This document shows positions 36,572 to 45,666 of a DNA stretch of 64,000 nucleotides, piece after piece; position 1 is the stretch's first letter, and every line of letters begins with the position of its first letter. Both the position numbers and the translations under genes were made by a program. Origin of the DNA: Lachnospiraceae bacterium. GTDB taxonomy: Bacteria > Bacillota > Clostridia > Lachnospirales > Lachnospiraceae. The notes below the pieces were generated by a model, which was not told the origin of the DNA, made no database searches, and worked only from the letters and a program-made list of their open reading frames with translations. Where the stretch lies: positions 186,001 through 250,000 of the forward strand of contig CAJTFW010000004.1 of assembly GCA_910575445.1 (NCBI GenBank). The letters are read 5' to 3'.

Positions 36572-37600
36572 ATGGGATTCACATTTAATAGAAAACTTCC
36601 AATACCAAAAGAAATCAAAGCGGACTATCCTCTCTCAGCCAAAGGAACCGCCCAAAAAGCAAAACGTGACCAGGAAATCCGCGATGTTATTACGGGCAAA
36701 GACGACCGCTTTCTAATCATTGTCGGTCCCTGCTCCGCAGACAATGAAATCGCTGTTATGGACTATCTTACAAGACTTGTTCCTGTGCAGGAAAAAATCA
36801 AAGACAAATGTATCATCATTCCCAGAATCTACACCAACAAGCCAAGAACCACCGGCGAAGGCTACAAAGGAATGGTCCACCAGCCAAATCCTGAGACAGA
36901 GCCAGACCTTCTAGAAGGTCTTATTGCCATCCGTAAGCTCCATATCCGCAATATTGAAGAGACTGGTCTGACCGCTGCCGATGAGATGCTCTATCCTGAA
37001 AACTGGTGGTATCTGGCAGACCTTCTCTCCTATGTTGCTGTTGGTGCCCGCTCTGTAGAAGACCAGCATCACCGTATGACCGTCAGCGGTTTTGATATTC
37101 CTGCCGGAATGAAAAACCCTACCAGCGGCCATATGAGTGTTATGATAAATTCTGTAGTAGCTGCACAACATGCCCACTCCTTTATCTATCGTGGATGGGA
37201 TGTCAACACCACCGGCAATCCATTAGCTCATACTATCCTTCGCGGTGCTGTCAACAAACGCGGAGCTGTTCTTCCCAACTACCACTACGAAGACCTGCGT
37301 CTTCTCTGTGAACTATACAATAAGACCTCTCTGCAAAACCCTGCGTGCATCGTGGATGTCAACCATTCCAATTCCAACAAACAATACCTAGAGCAAATCC
37401 GTATCTCCAAAGAAATCCTTCACAGCCGCCGCTACAGCCAGGATATCCACAACCTGGTTAAAGGTCTGATGATTGAAAGCTATATCGAAGATGGCTCCCA
37501 GGCAATCCATGACCGTGTCTATGGCAAATCCATCACTGACCCTTGCTTAGGCTGGCAGAAAACCGAAAAACTTCTGTATGATATTGCTGAAGAATGTTAA
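36572..37600 (+). CDS. aroF: 3-deoxy-7-phosphoheptulonate (DAHP) synthase, class I
   Basis: First enzyme of the shikimate pathway: condenses phosphoenolpyruvate and erythrose 4-phosphate. The 342-residue protein belongs to the AroF/G/H class: FLIIVGPCSADNEIAVMDY, PRIYTNKPRTTGEGYKGMVHQP, GARSVEDQHHRMTVSG, GMKNPTSG, IVDVNHSNSNKQ, and GLMIESYIEDGSQ. The ATG at 36572 has AAGGAG 7 nt upstream; the open frame extends further back only through a TTG in the promoter. It is a single gene. Its feedback amino acid cannot be told from sequence by eye. Confidence 0.94.
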   Translation: MGFTFNRKLPIPKEIKADYPLSAKGTAQKAKRDQEIRDVITGKDDRFLIIVGPCSADNEIAVMDYLTRLVPVQEKIKDKCIIIPRIYTNKPRTTGEGYKGMVHQPNPETEPDLLEGLIAIRKLHIRNIEETGLTAADEMLYPENWWYLADLLSYVAVGARSVEDQHHRMTVSGFDIPAGMKNPTSGHMSVMINSVVAAQHAHSFIYRGWDVNTTGNPLAHTILRGAVNKRGAVLPNYHYEDLRLLCELYNKTSLQNPACIVDVNHSNSNKQYLEQIRISKEILHSRRYSQDIHNLVKGLMIESYIEDGSQAIHDRVYGKSITDPCLGWQKTEKLLYDIAEEC

Positions 37601-37608
37601 AATACAAA

Positions 37609-37638
37609 AGGACTTTGATAACTATTTATCAAAGTCCT
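37609..37638. terminator. Bidirectional terminator between aroF and the HD-Pnk gene
   Basis: AGGACTTTGATA and TATCAAAGTCCT form a perfect 12-bp stem with a 6-nt loop. On the minus strand TTTTGTATTTT follows, so it mainly serves the repair cassette; it also lies 8 bp after aroF. Confidence 0.85.
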
Positions 37639-37644
37639 CTCTCG

Positions 37645-38823
37645 TTACACACACTCCCACTGAATATTTTCTGCTTCAAATCGCTCTGGCAAGGTTAGGC
37701 TTTTCTGCATCTTCCCAATCACCTGCTCTGGTACTGCTTCTTTTCTCTCTTTATTTCTTCTTAATTCTTCCTCCCATCCCGTCTCTAGATACACAATCCG
37801 AACTGACGCATGATACTCATGAAATAATCTGACTTGTTTTTCCCGAAGAGAAGCTGTTATATTTGTTGCATTCCACACAAAAGGCTGTTTTTTCCTAAGA
37901 TACTCTTTTGCGGTCTCTCTGGCCTTGGCCACGACCACACCCTGATGTTCTGTAGGCAATACTCCCATCTCTTTGCGAATCTCATCTAATGAAATCACTG
38001 GCAGATGTATATTATATTCTCTAAGCCAGGTATCTTTTCCTGTTCCCGGAAGTCCTGACAACAAGATGACTTCTCCCCAAGTATCATCATAAAGCGCTTG
38101 TCCTGGCACAATATTTCTTCCTGATAGATATGCATGCGCCGCATATGACGATGGAAAAGAAAAAGCGCCTTTATAACACCCTATCTCTTCTGCCAACTGT
38201 GCACATAAAAGCACGGTCTCCACAGACTCTTCCATCCCTTTATAAATTCGTCCTCTTACATCTGCTTCTTCTAATATACAGAGAAGCTCTATTGTAAAAT
38301 CCGGGGTAAGTTCTCCGTTTGATGCAATCTTCATAAGCCTTCTTTCCGGCTCTGTCTGGTCCAAAATATGTGTTGGCACCGAATGATAACGAATCAGATT
38401 GCAAATCGTCTCCCGAATCCTAAGTGTTTCAAGCGTTCCCCCAAGTCCAAATTCCACTCGTAGATATTCCCGCGCCATCCTAGCCCCTACGATTGTATGA
38501 CTAGGAGAGATCCATTGTCCTTCCTCCAAACGCGTGCATACCATCTTTCCAATATCATGCAGCAGTGCTGCTAGGAACACTTCTTGTCTTTGCAAAGGAG
38601 GAAGCTTTTGATAAGCGCTCATTTTAACCAGCTTTTGACAGACCATCTGTGTATGACTCCATACATCCCCCTCTCCATGCCAGCTTGGGTTCTGCTCTAC
38701 TTCAGCCATTTGCTTAAAAAATCCATCAAATCCCACTGCCCGCAGTCGCTCCCAATCTATTCTCCAATCTGGAGCCTTGGGAAGCAAGAACATCAGTTCT
38801 TCCCATCTGTCCAATCTTCTCAC
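37645..38823 (-). CDS. HD-Pnk type end-healing enzyme (HD phosphoesterase + polynucleotide kinase)
   Basis: A 392-residue two-domain protein. Residues ~45-200 are an HD metallophosphohydrolase (H57 in VWSHTQM, H89-D90 in LAALLHDIGK, then IVGARMAREYL and YHSVP). Residues ~250-390 are a P-loop kinase with GLPGTGKDT (257-265), a SLDEIRKEMG segment, and a later WNATN motif as in polynucleotide-kinase-like proteins. This order matches the HD-Pnk family known from Runella, in which the HD part removes 2',3'-cyclic or 3' phosphates and the kinase part phosphorylates 5'-OH ends. It starts with GTG overlapping the upstream ligase stop by 4 bp (GTGA), so the two are translationally coupled. Activity here is inferred from the family. 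Confidence 0.8.
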   Translation of the reverse strand: MRRLDRWEELMFLLPKAPDWRIDWERLRAVGFDGFFKQMAEVEQNPSWHGEGDVWSHTQMVCQKLVKMSAYQKLPPLQRQEVFLAALLHDIGKMVCTRLEEGQWISPSHTIVGARMAREYLRVEFGLGGTLETLRIRETICNLIRYHSVPTHILDQTEPERRLMKIASNGELTPDFTIELLCILEEADVRGRIYKGMEESVETVLLCAQLAEEIGCYKGAFSFPSSYAAHAYLSGRNIVPGQALYDDTWGEVILLSGLPGTGKDTWLREYNIHLPVISLDEIRKEMGVLPTEHQGVVVAKARETAKEYLRKKQPFVWNATNITASLREKQVRLFHEYHASVRIVYLETGWEEELRRNKERKEAVPEQVIGKMQKSLTLPERFEAENIQWECV

Positions 38824-39626
38824 CCCTTATGTTTAAGCTCTGGCATAAAAATATCTTCCAAAGGAATCTGAAGCTGATTCGGTACAATCGGTCTGTCCAG
38901 CCAGTGCGAGTCTGAAGCCATAATACACTGTATAAAGGAAGCCCTGACATATTTCAGACGCTCTGTTACACATCCATCTTCTTCTACCTTTAGATACAGT
39001 CCTTCCATCATCCCTGAGCCATCGGTCTCCTGGCATTGCCTCTCACCGTCAAGTCCTTCTCTTTCACAATACTCCCGAAGCCTTGTCATATGTCCCGGAC
39101 GAATATACAAAGAAGGGCCAATTAAATCCAGTAACTCCTTCTTGCTTGAAAATACCCCTTCTTTAAGCACGGGAACCGACGCCACTGGCATCTGCGCTGT
39201 CAAAATTCTGCGAGATGGCGTATCTAAAAAGCACTCCTTCTCTCGGTCCCAGATATCAAACTCCAGAAAATAATGCGGCAATGCATCATAATATACACTA
39301 TGCTTTGCATACATCCACTCCCCATACATAATATACCGCTTCCCAAGCACACGGTAAAAAGCCTCTCTGTGCACATTTGCCCACTGCTTCAAAAGGTTGT
39401 AATGCCTCTCCCGATAACCTCCCGTCAAATAGTGCCCTCTGCTCTGCAAATACAAAGCCCCTGTCTCATCAAACGAAATTGCTGAATTTGCTCCATCACA
39501 TTTCTCCTCCACCACCAGATGCTTCCCATCTAACTCTGAAAAAGAAATCTGACTTAAATCCTCATCTCCTACCTGTAACTTAGACCCCGACAAATGCGGC
39601 GTTCTTGGATATTTTTTTAATTCCAT
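38820..39626 (-). CDS. RNA ligase family protein (ATP-dependent nucleotidyltransferase)
   Basis: This 268-residue protein carries the covalent nucleotidyltransferase motifs in order: motif I E-K42-C-D-G (AMP-accepting Lys), an SRGH segment (Ia), motif III YGEW, motif IV MEGLYLK and motif V LKYVR. That set is typical of the Rnl2-like RNA_ligase group; no OB fold or zinc-finger region of LigA follows. It would seal 5'-phosphate and 3'-OH ends made by the coupled HD-Pnk, so the pair forms a complete cut-healing and sealing unit. Whether the substrate is RNA or DNA cannot be told from the sequence. Confidence 0.82.
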   Translation of the reverse strand: MELKKYPRTPHLSGSKLQVGDEDLSQISFSELDGKHLVVEEKCDGANSAISFDETGALYLQSRGHYLTGGYRERHYNLLKQWANVHREAFYRVLGKRYIMYGEWMYAKHSVYYDALPHYFLEFDIWDREKECFLDTPSRRILTAQMPVASVPVLKEGVFSSKKELLDLIGPSLYIRPGHMTRLREYCEREGLDGERQCQETDGSGMMEGLYLKVEEDGCVTERLKYVRASFIQCIMASDSHWLDRPIVPNQLQIPLEDIFMPELKHKG

Positions 39627-39704
39627 CTCTATCTCCTAATTGAAGTTTTGGCTCCATCAAAACAATTTTTAAAGTTCTATTTAGCGAAACCACTATTATA
39701 AGAG

Positions 39705-39770
39705 AGAACCAGGAACATGGTACAAATAGTGTTTGTGCAGAGCAGATATTTGTGCCAAATCCCTGGTTCT
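39705..39770. other. Long imperfect hairpin between xer-like and ligase genes
   Basis: AGAACCAGG pairs with CCTGGTTCT, and ACAAAT with ATTTGT further in, enclosing a ~20-nt loop region. It lies 22 bp after the recombinase stop and may be its terminator (minus-strand T-run is poor) or a small repeat. On the plus strand TTCTT follows, but no plus-strand gene precedes it. Confidence 0.45.
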
Positions 39771-39792
39771 TTCTTGTGGCATTGTTTTCACC

Positions 39793-40677
39793 TTATCCTC
39801 TTGGATGTACCTTCGTATACTCAGTCTTTACCCCCGGCTGAAATCCCGCATATATCTGCGTTGCTGCCATATCTGAATACCCTAGCATCTCCTGTATCGT
39901 CTGCAAATTTGCCCCATTAGAAGCCATATGCGCTGCACAAGAGTGCCGGAACATTCTAGGGGTAATATCCTTCTCAATCCCTGCTTTCTTCGCATAACTC
40001 TTAAGCACCTTCCAAAAGCCCTGCCGGCTTAAAGGCGCTCCTGCACAATTTAGAAATAAAAGGTCTTTCTCCTCTTTCTTTAAGAAAGTCTTTCGCCCTT
40101 TCTCTAGGTACTCCACAAGTGCTTTCTTCGCATCTTCCCCAAATGGAACCATTCGCTCCCGCTCTTTATCCCGACAGATAACCCATCCAAATCGTACATT
40201 TACATCATTGACCTCTAGATGAATTAACTCACTAACCCGAATCCCTGTTGCATACAAAAGCTCTAACATCGCCTTATCCCGATACCCTTTGGGATTATCC
40301 GCAGAAGGCTGCTCCAATAAAAGCTCCATCTCTGCAATCGTCAAAATCCCTGGCTTGCGTTTCTCTACCTTTGGCGCCTTTAATTGAAAAGCCGGGTCTT
40401 CTAATATCTTATGATTTCTCATCAAATATTCAAAAAAAGCTTTCATAGAAGCAATATAGCGTGAAATCGTTGCTGCTGCCATTCCGCTGCGCTCCAAAAA
40501 CAGCACATAAGAACCTAAAACAGTAGCCGTCACCCCTCCTATGGACTCCACGCCCTGTTGGCTTACATATAGTGCCATCTTCGCCAAATCACTCTGATAA
40601 GACATCACCGTATTATGAGATGCCCTCTTGACATCCTTTAAATATTCAATAAAATATCGTATTTCATCATCCATCAT
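39793..40677 (-). CDS. Xer-like tyrosine recombinase with altered catalytic residues
   Basis: A 294-residue protein with the Xer layout: N-terminal SAM-like core-binding domain (1-95) and C-terminal catalytic domain. It keeps the first Arg (TGIRVSEL), the beta-hairpin Lys (RDKERERMVPF), the second Arg (FRHSC) and the Tyr nucleophile (TQIYAGF). However, the His of the HxxR box is Arg (PRMFRH) and the later His of LGH is Tyr (LGYSDM). Canonical XerC/XerD have His at both. It may still act with reduced or altered chemistry, or serve as a partner subunit. It lies next to spoIIM-like and proC genes, a position often held by xerD in clostridia. Confidence 0.82.
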   Translation of the reverse strand: MMDDEIRYFIEYLKDVKRASHNTVMSYQSDLAKMALYVSQQGVESIGGVTATVLGSYVLFLERSGMAAATISRYIASMKAFFEYLMRNHKILEDPAFQLKAPKVEKRKPGILTIAEMELLLEQPSADNPKGYRDKAMLELLYATGIRVSELIHLEVNDVNVRFGWVICRDKERERMVPFGEDAKKALVEYLEKGRKTFLKKEEKDLLFLNCAGAPLSRQGFWKVLKSYAKKAGIEKDITPRMFRHSCAAHMASNGANLQTIQEMLGYSDMAATQIYAGFQPGVKTEYTKVHPRG

Positions 40678-40765
40678 TTTATCCCTTCAAAATTGTGAAA
40701 ACGAAATGTGGTTCAATAAGACGCCTTTAGTATAACTAAGAACCATAATAATTTCAATGTTTTCC

Positions 40766-41320
40766 TTATAATTTCCTTAAAATATGCTGTAAAATCATAG
40801 GGTTTAGATAGACCTCCGCTACCATTCCAAAAAACAAAAAGAAAAAACCAATCCCTGAAAGCAACAGATATTTTTTACGACTGTATCCATTCTGCCAGAA
40901 CCACATCAGCATCCATCCAAATGCCGGCACATAAAAAAACAACTGAGGGACTATGCCAAAAACACAGATTAGCACCCCTTTAAAACCAAGACGAATGGTG
41001 GAGAGACTAATCATCGTCCCCCAACTCATCCCCAGTAAAAATAAAAGCCCTCCAAAAAGTAAAGGTGCATAAGGCAGTGTCCCCAGACAGACCAAAAACA
41101 GATACTGCCCGCACCGATAGCCTCCTACGTAACGAAACAGCCTTTGATAGTCCATCTTTAAAGAAGCATACTGATTTAAAAAATATTCACTGAAAATCCC
41201 TGCAAAGACTGATTCTTTCTGACTTTGCACAAATAAAATGCCCGCTAAAATCCCGGCAAAAAACAATATCAGGCAACCGCCTGGACGAATACTTTTCTGA
41301 TAATGAAATGTTTCCCGCAT
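40766..41320 (-). CDS. SpoIIM-like membrane protein
   Basis: A 184-residue protein with about five hydrophobic helices (CLILFFAGILAGILF; FLVCLGTLPYAPLLFGGLLFLLGMSWG; GVLICVFGIVPQLFFYVPAFGWMLM; LLLSGIGFFFLFFGMVAEVYL). The G..PQ.FFYVPA pattern and size fit SpoIIM, the partner of SpoIID and SpoIIP in forespore engulfment. It precedes the Xer-like gene, a clostridial arrangement. Similarity outside these motifs is weak by eye, so a general SpoIIM-superfamily membrane protein is possible. Confidence 0.68.
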   Translation of the reverse strand: MRETFHYQKSIRPGGCLILFFAGILAGILFVQSQKESVFAGIFSEYFLNQYASLKMDYQRLFRYVGGYRCGQYLFLVCLGTLPYAPLLFGGLLFLLGMSWGTMISLSTIRLGFKGVLICVFGIVPQLFFYVPAFGWMLMWFWQNGYSRKKYLLLSGIGFFFLFFGMVAEVYLNPMILQHILRKL

Positions 41321-41362
41321 AGAATCCCCCCTGTCTATTCTATGGACAAAGGGAAACTTATA

Positions 41363-42157
41363 TTACATCTTTGTACACTTTTTATAGACTGCTTCCGAAG
41401 CCTTTAGCACTGCATTTCTCATGCCAAACTCCTCCAAAACTGCAATCCCCTCAATCGTTGTCCCTGCCGGACTGCATACGTTATCTTTTAATACCCCCGG
41501 ATGTTCCCCGCTTTCTAGAACCATAGAAGCTGCTCCCTTTACCGCCTGCGCAGCAAAAATATAGGCCTGCTTTCTAGGCATCCCGCAGCGCAGTGCACCA
41601 TCTGCAAGTGCTTCTATAAACAGATAGACAAAAGCCGGTGAACTGCCGCTTGCACAGACCACTGCATCCATCAGATTTTCTTCGATAAACTCCACTCTTC
41701 CACAGGATCCAAATATCTGTAAAAGCACTTTTTTCTCAATATCAGAAAGTTCCTCTCTGACAGCACTTACTCCGGTCATCCCCTCCCCAATCATCGCTGG
41801 TGTATTGGGCATGGCACGCACAATCCTCTTGTCTTTTCCAAGATTTAGTTTTAATTGCTCGATGGTCTTTCCAGGTGCCAAAGAGATAATAATATGCGCT
41901 GGCGTCACCATATATCGAATCTCTTTTAACACTTCCTCATAGCACTGAGGCTTTACTGCAAGTATTAAATATTTAGACTTGTTGGCGCACTCTGCATTGG
42001 AGTCTGCATACTCAATGCCTGTCTGCTCATAGATGCGATGTTTTGTCTCAGGACTCTTTGCGCTGAAGATGATATCTTCTTTGGAAAATTCCTTTAACAC
42101 GCCAGATAAAATCGCCCTTCCCATATTTCCCATTCCAATAAATCCAATTTTTTCCAT
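41363..42157 (-). CDS. proC: Pyrroline-5-carboxylate reductase
   Basis: ProC reduces 1-pyrroline-5-carboxylate to proline with NAD(P)H. The 264-residue protein has the Rossmann motif IGFIGMGNMGRAI, RAMPNTPAMIGEGMT, and the C-terminal signature VCSPAGTTIEGIAVLEEFGMR. The ATG at 42157 follows GGAGGT by 7 nt; the longer frame from 42172 starts inside that site. It is preceded by the rny terminator. Confidence 0.97.
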   Translation of the reverse strand: MEKIGFIGMGNMGRAILSGVLKEFSKEDIIFSAKSPETKHRIYEQTGIEYADSNAECANKSKYLILAVKPQCYEEVLKEIRYMVTPAHIIISLAPGKTIEQLKLNLGKDKRIVRAMPNTPAMIGEGMTGVSAVREELSDIEKKVLLQIFGSCGRVEFIEENLMDAVVCASGSSPAFVYLFIEALADGALRCGMPRKQAYIFAAQAVKGAASMVLESGEHPGVLKDNVCSPAGTTIEGIAVLEEFGMRNAVLKASEAVYKKCTKM

Positions 42158-42182
42158 CTTCTGTACCTCCATGTTTCAAAAA

Positions 42183-42236
42183 GAAAGCCTGAAAATCCAA
42201 ACATTTGTTCAAACCTGTTGGATTTTCAAGCTTTTC
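42183..42236 (-). terminator. Terminator after rny
   Basis: GAAAGCCTGAAAATCCAA and TTGGATTTTCAAGCTTTTC pair over a long stem, followed on the minus strand by TTTTTGAAAC. It sits in the 94 bp between rny and proC. Confidence 0.8.
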
Positions 42237-42251
42237 ATTTACTTAGAGATT

Positions 42252-43796
42252 TTATTTTGCGTAATCGGTCACCCGGCTTTCACGGATAACATTTACTTTA
42301 ATCTGACCAGGATATTCCAACTCAGCCTCAATCTGCTTGGAAATATCACGTGCCATCAATACCATTGCGGCATCATCTACCTGGTCGGGAACTACCATTA
42401 CTCGAACCTCTCTGCCTGCCTGAATAGCAAAAGACTTCTCTACTCCCTTAAAGGAGTTTGCAATATCTTCCAGTTGTTTTAATCTGTTGGTATAAGTCTC
42501 CAGTGTCTCTCTTCTTGCACCTGGTCTGGCTGCTGATATCGTGTCCGCAGCCTGTACAATACAGGAAATCAAAGAAGTAGGCTCTACATCACCATGATGT
42601 GATTCAACCGCGTTAATCACTGTAGCTGATTCCTTATACTTCTTGCATAAATCTACGCCGATTTGGATATGTGACCCTTCCATCTCATGGTCGATAGATT
42701 TACCAATATCATGTAACAGTCCGGCTCTTTTAGCCACCCGGACATCTGCGCCAATCTCCCCTGCCAGTAATCCTGATAAATGGGCAACTTCAATCGAATG
42801 TTTTAAAGCATTCTGACCATAGCTGCTGCGAAACTTCATACGTCCAAGAAGACGTACCAGCTCTGGATGAATTCCGTGAACGCCAACCTCTAAAGTTGCT
42901 GCTTCACCTTCTTCGCGAATCATCAGATCCACTTCCTTTTGGGCCTTCTCGACCATCTCTTCGATGCGGGCCGGATGAATACGACCATCCACAATAAGCT
43001 TTTCCAGTGCAATACGGGCTACTTCTCTGCGAATCGGGTCAAAACCAGATAAAATGACCGCTTCTGGCGTGTCATCGATAATCAAATCCACACCCGTCAT
43101 GGTCTCAAGTGTACGGATATTTCGTCCCTCACGGCCAATAATGCGCCCTTTCATCTCGTCATTGGGAAGCTGTACAACAGAAATGGTTGTCTCAGCTACA
43201 TGGTCAGCTGCACATTTCTGAATCGCGGCAACAATATAATCCTTTGCCTTCTTATTCGCTTCCTCCTTTGCCCTGCTCTCAAGTTCCTTTACCAACTTGG
43301 CAGTCTCATGCTTCACATCATCTTCAACTGTTTTTAAAAGATATTCTTTTGCTTGTTCGGAGGTTAGGCCAGAGATTCTCTCTAATTCCTGCAATCGTTT
43401 TGCGGACAGCTCTTCCACTTCAGCACGTCTCTTCTCAAGCTGAGTCTCGCGGGCTGCAAATCCTGCTTCACGGCGCTCAATCGCCTCTGTCTTCTTGTCC
43501 AGTGTCTCTTCCTTGGACAGTACACGGCGTTCATAGCGCTGGAGTTCCGCTCTGCGCTCTTTGGTCTCTTTCTCCAGTTCGTTGCGGGTTCTCATGGACT
43601 CTTCTTTGGCTTCCAACATCGCTTCACGCTTCTTGGTCTCAACGGTCTTTAAAGCCTCGTCTATGATTTCTCTTGCCCTCTCTTCCGCATCTCCAATCTT
43701 GGCATCTACTACTTTTTTATGGTAGTTGATAGCACAAGGCCAGGCGATTACGGCTGCTACGACGGCTGCAACGATAGCTGCAATCACAGTAACCAT
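42252..43796 (-). CDS. rny: Ribonuclease Y
   Basis: Rny is the membrane-anchored endonuclease that starts much of mRNA decay in Firmicutes. The 514-residue protein has an N-terminal membrane helix ([18 protein letters not shown]), a long coiled coil (~30-190), a KH domain ([28 protein letters not shown]), and an HD domain ([24 protein letters not shown]). The ATG at 43796 is preferred over the GTG at 43808, which is inside the AAGGAGG site. The ribosome site forms the small palindrome AGGAG-GTG-CTCCT. Confidence 0.97.
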   Translation of the reverse strand: MVTVIAAIVAAVVAAVIAWPCAINYHKKVVDAKIGDAEERAREIIDEALKTVETKKREAMLEAKEESMRTRNELEKETKERRAELQRYERRVLSKEETLDKKTEAIERREAGFAARETQLEKRRAEVEELSAKRLQELERISGLTSEQAKEYLLKTVEDDVKHETAKLVKELESRAKEEANKKAKDYIVAAIQKCAADHVAETTISVVQLPNDEMKGRIIGREGRNIRTLETMTGVDLIIDDTPEAVILSGFDPIRREVARIALEKLIVDGRIHPARIEEMVEKAQKEVDLMIREEGEAATLEVGVHGIHPELVRLLGRMKFRSSYGQNALKHSIEVAHLSGLLAGEIGADVRVAKRAGLLHDIGKSIDHEMEGSHIQIGVDLCKKYKESATVINAVESHHGDVEPTSLISCIVQAADTISAARPGARRETLETYTNRLKQLEDIANSFKGVEKSFAIQAGREVRVMVVPDQVDDAAMVLMARDISKQIEAELEYPGQIKVNVIRESRVTDYAK

Positions 43797-43847
43797 ATAC
43801 AGGAGCACCTCCTTATTAAGTTTTCATTGTACAAACACAACAAGTAA

Positions 43848-43876
43848 ATTCTAAACTGTTTTAGCCATTATGTCAA
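43848..43876 (-). promoter_or_regulatory. Sigma-A promoter of rny
   Basis: TTGACA and TAGAAT with a 17-bp spacer on the minus strand, about 50 nt before the rny start and just after recX. Confidence 0.8.
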
Positions 43877-43953
43877 GTGTTGCCATCACAATCCCTGCGA
43901 AAATTCACACTTGGCACAAACAGGTATCGAAGGTGCACAGGAAATTCTCACAC

Positions 43954-44484
43954 TTATCCATGCTTCATCACATCCAAAATATCGTGAAAATGAAAACCTT
44001 TTCGCATAAGAGAAGCGATAAGTCTCTGCTTTTGCTTCTCATCACACTGAGAAGCGTCATAGGACTTTTTCTCTAATTGTCTGCGTATCAACTGCTTCTC
44101 ATCTGTAGGCTCTAATTCTTCATAGACCTTCTCTATCAGGTCTTTCGAGACGCCCTTTCGATACAAAAGCTCCTGCTCTATCTGCCTTTTGCTCTTCTGA
44201 GACTGCCGGTACTCGATATAATTGCGTACATATCGCTCATCGTCTAGATAACCATAACTTTTGACATAAACAATCGCCTGTTCTATAAACTCTGGTTCAA
44301 ATTCTGCTTTTAAAAGCTTCTCCCGAAGCTGTGCTTCTGTGCGGTCCATCCGCTCAAGAAGATGAAGTGCTTTAAGCTTCGCCTTCCTTAGCTGTGGATT
44401 CGTCTGCTCCTGCTTTTGCTGTGGTGACGGAAGCGCTTGGCTTTGTCTCTGTGGTCTCTTCGGCCTTTGTCTCTGATAGTCCAT
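43954..44484 (-). CDS. recX: Regulatory protein RecX
   Basis: RecX modulates RecA filaments. The 176-residue protein has a basic, Gln-rich N-terminal extension (~35 residues) and then the three-helix RecX repeats ([55 protein letters not shown]...). Its ATG at 44484 has AGGTGAGAG upstream and lies inside recA, giving a 113-bp overlap in another frame; the conserved part begins near the recA stop. Co-expression with recA and SOS control are therefore expected. Confidence 0.9.
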   Translation of the reverse strand: MDYQRQRPKRPQRQSQALPSPQQKQEQTNPQLRKAKLKALHLLERMDRTEAQLREKLLKAEFEPEFIEQAIVYVKSYGYLDDERYVRNYIEYRQSQKSKRQIEQELLYRKGVSKDLIEKVYEELEPTDEKQLIRRQLEKKSYDASQCDEKQKQRLIASLMRKGFHFHDILDVMKHG

Positions 44485-45499
44485 AGTGTTCTCTCACCTT
44501 TAACTTAATCTCCTCACATGCCTCTTTGTTATCCCGCAAAAACTGCTTGGCATTCTCGCGTCCCTGTCCAATCTTGGCATCATTGTATGCATACCATGCA
44601 CCACTTTTTACCACTACGCCACAGTTCGCTGCCAAATCCAGGATATCGCCTTCTGTAGAGATACCTTTTCCAAACATAATATCAAACTCTGCTTCTTTAA
44701 ATGGCGGAGCAATCTTATTCTTGACTACTTTAACACGGGTACGGTTGCCAATCACTTCACCAGCCTGCTTTAGAGACTCAATACGCCGCACATCTAGACG
44801 TACCGAAGAATAGAACTTCAGCGCCCGTCCGCCGGTGGTTGTCTCAGGATTGCCAAACATCACGCCCACTTTCTCACGCAACTGGTTGATAAAGATAACG
44901 ACACAACTTGTCTTACTGATAATTGCGGTCAGTTTACGAAGTGCCTGGGACATCAGTCTTGCATGTAGGCCAACATGAGAATCTCCCATATCTCCATCTA
45001 TCTCCGCCTTGGGAACCAGGGCAGCCACAGAGTCCACAATCACAATATCCAACGCCCCGGAACGCACCATCGTCTCGGTAATCTCAAGTGCCTGTTCTCC
45101 GTTATCTGGCTGAGAGATATAGAGATTGTCAATATCCACTCCGATATTCTTCGCATATACAGGGTCAAGTGCATGTTCTGCGTCGATAAAGCCAGCAATT
45201 CCACCACGTCTTTGTACTTCTGCCACCATATGCAAAGCTACGGTTGTCTTACCACTGGACTCTGGTCCATAAATCTCTACCACACGTCCCTTTGGCACAC
45301 CGCCGGCGCCAAGTGCAATATCCAGACTTAGTGACCCTGTAGGTATCGTCTCTACCTGCATATGTCCGGTATCGCCAAGCTTCATCACCGAGCCCTTGCC
45401 ATACTGCTTCTCAATCTGGCTAAGCGCTGCATCAAGTGCTTTCATCTTCTCATCCTTTGCTGCCAAAGCCGCTTTCTCTGCTTTATCTTCTCTGCCCAT
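44372..45499 (-). CDS. recA: Recombinase RecA
   Basis: RecA forms filaments on single-stranded DNA, drives strand exchange and triggers LexA self-cleavage. The 375-residue protein has [23 protein letters not shown], Walker [22 protein letters not shown], the DNA-binding loops ([27 protein letters not shown]) and a Thr/Ala/Glu-rich C-tail. The promoter carries a perfect SOS box. The C-tail coding region also encodes the start of recX. Confidence 0.98.
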   Translation of the reverse strand: MGREDKAEKAALAAKDEKMKALDAALSQIEKQYGKGSVMKLGDTGHMQVETIPTGSLSLDIALGAGGVPKGRVVEIYGPESSGKTTVALHMVAEVQRRGGIAGFIDAEHALDPVYAKNIGVDIDNLYISQPDNGEQALEITETMVRSGALDIVIVDSVAALVPKAEIDGDMGDSHVGLHARLMSQALRKLTAIISKTSCVVIFINQLREKVGVMFGNPETTTGGRALKFYSSVRLDVRRIESLKQAGEVIGNRTRVKVVKNKIAPPFKEAEFDIMFGKGISTEGDILDLAANCGVVVKSGAWYAYNDAKIGQGRENAKQFLRDNKEACEEIKLKVREHYGLSETKAEETTETKPSASVTTAKAGADESTAKEGEA

Positions 45500-45540
45500 C
45501 TTATCTTCTCCTTATATCTTTCTCTATTCTTTTCACAATA

Positions 45541-45554
45541 CGAACTTTTGTTCG
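45541..45554. promoter_or_regulatory. LexA (SOS) box in the recA promoter region
   Basis: CGAACTTTTGTTCG is a perfect palindrome matching the Gram-positive LexA consensus CGAAC-N4-GTTCG. It lies just downstream of the recA start site and upstream of the recA ribosome site. Confidence 0.9.
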
Positions 45555-45568
45555 ATTTCCTATCTACT

Positions 45569-45597
45569 ATCCTACCTCATTCCTTTAAAATTGTCAA
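45569..45597 (-). promoter_or_regulatory. Sigma-A promoter of recA
   Basis: TTGACA and TAGGAT with a 17-bp spacer on the minus strand; the SOS box begins about 15 bp downstream of the -10. Confidence 0.8.
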
Positions 45598-45666
45598 GTT
45601 TTCTATGGAAATTTCCCTAAAAAAAGTATAAAATAAATCCAGAATACTGACAGGAGGAAACATGTT

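Noticed and set aside
37645-38823. HD-Pnk gene as a poly(A) polymerase/CCA-adding enzyme with an HD domain
   Set aside because: No nucleotidyltransferase GS...DxD motif is present; the second domain is a P-loop kinase.
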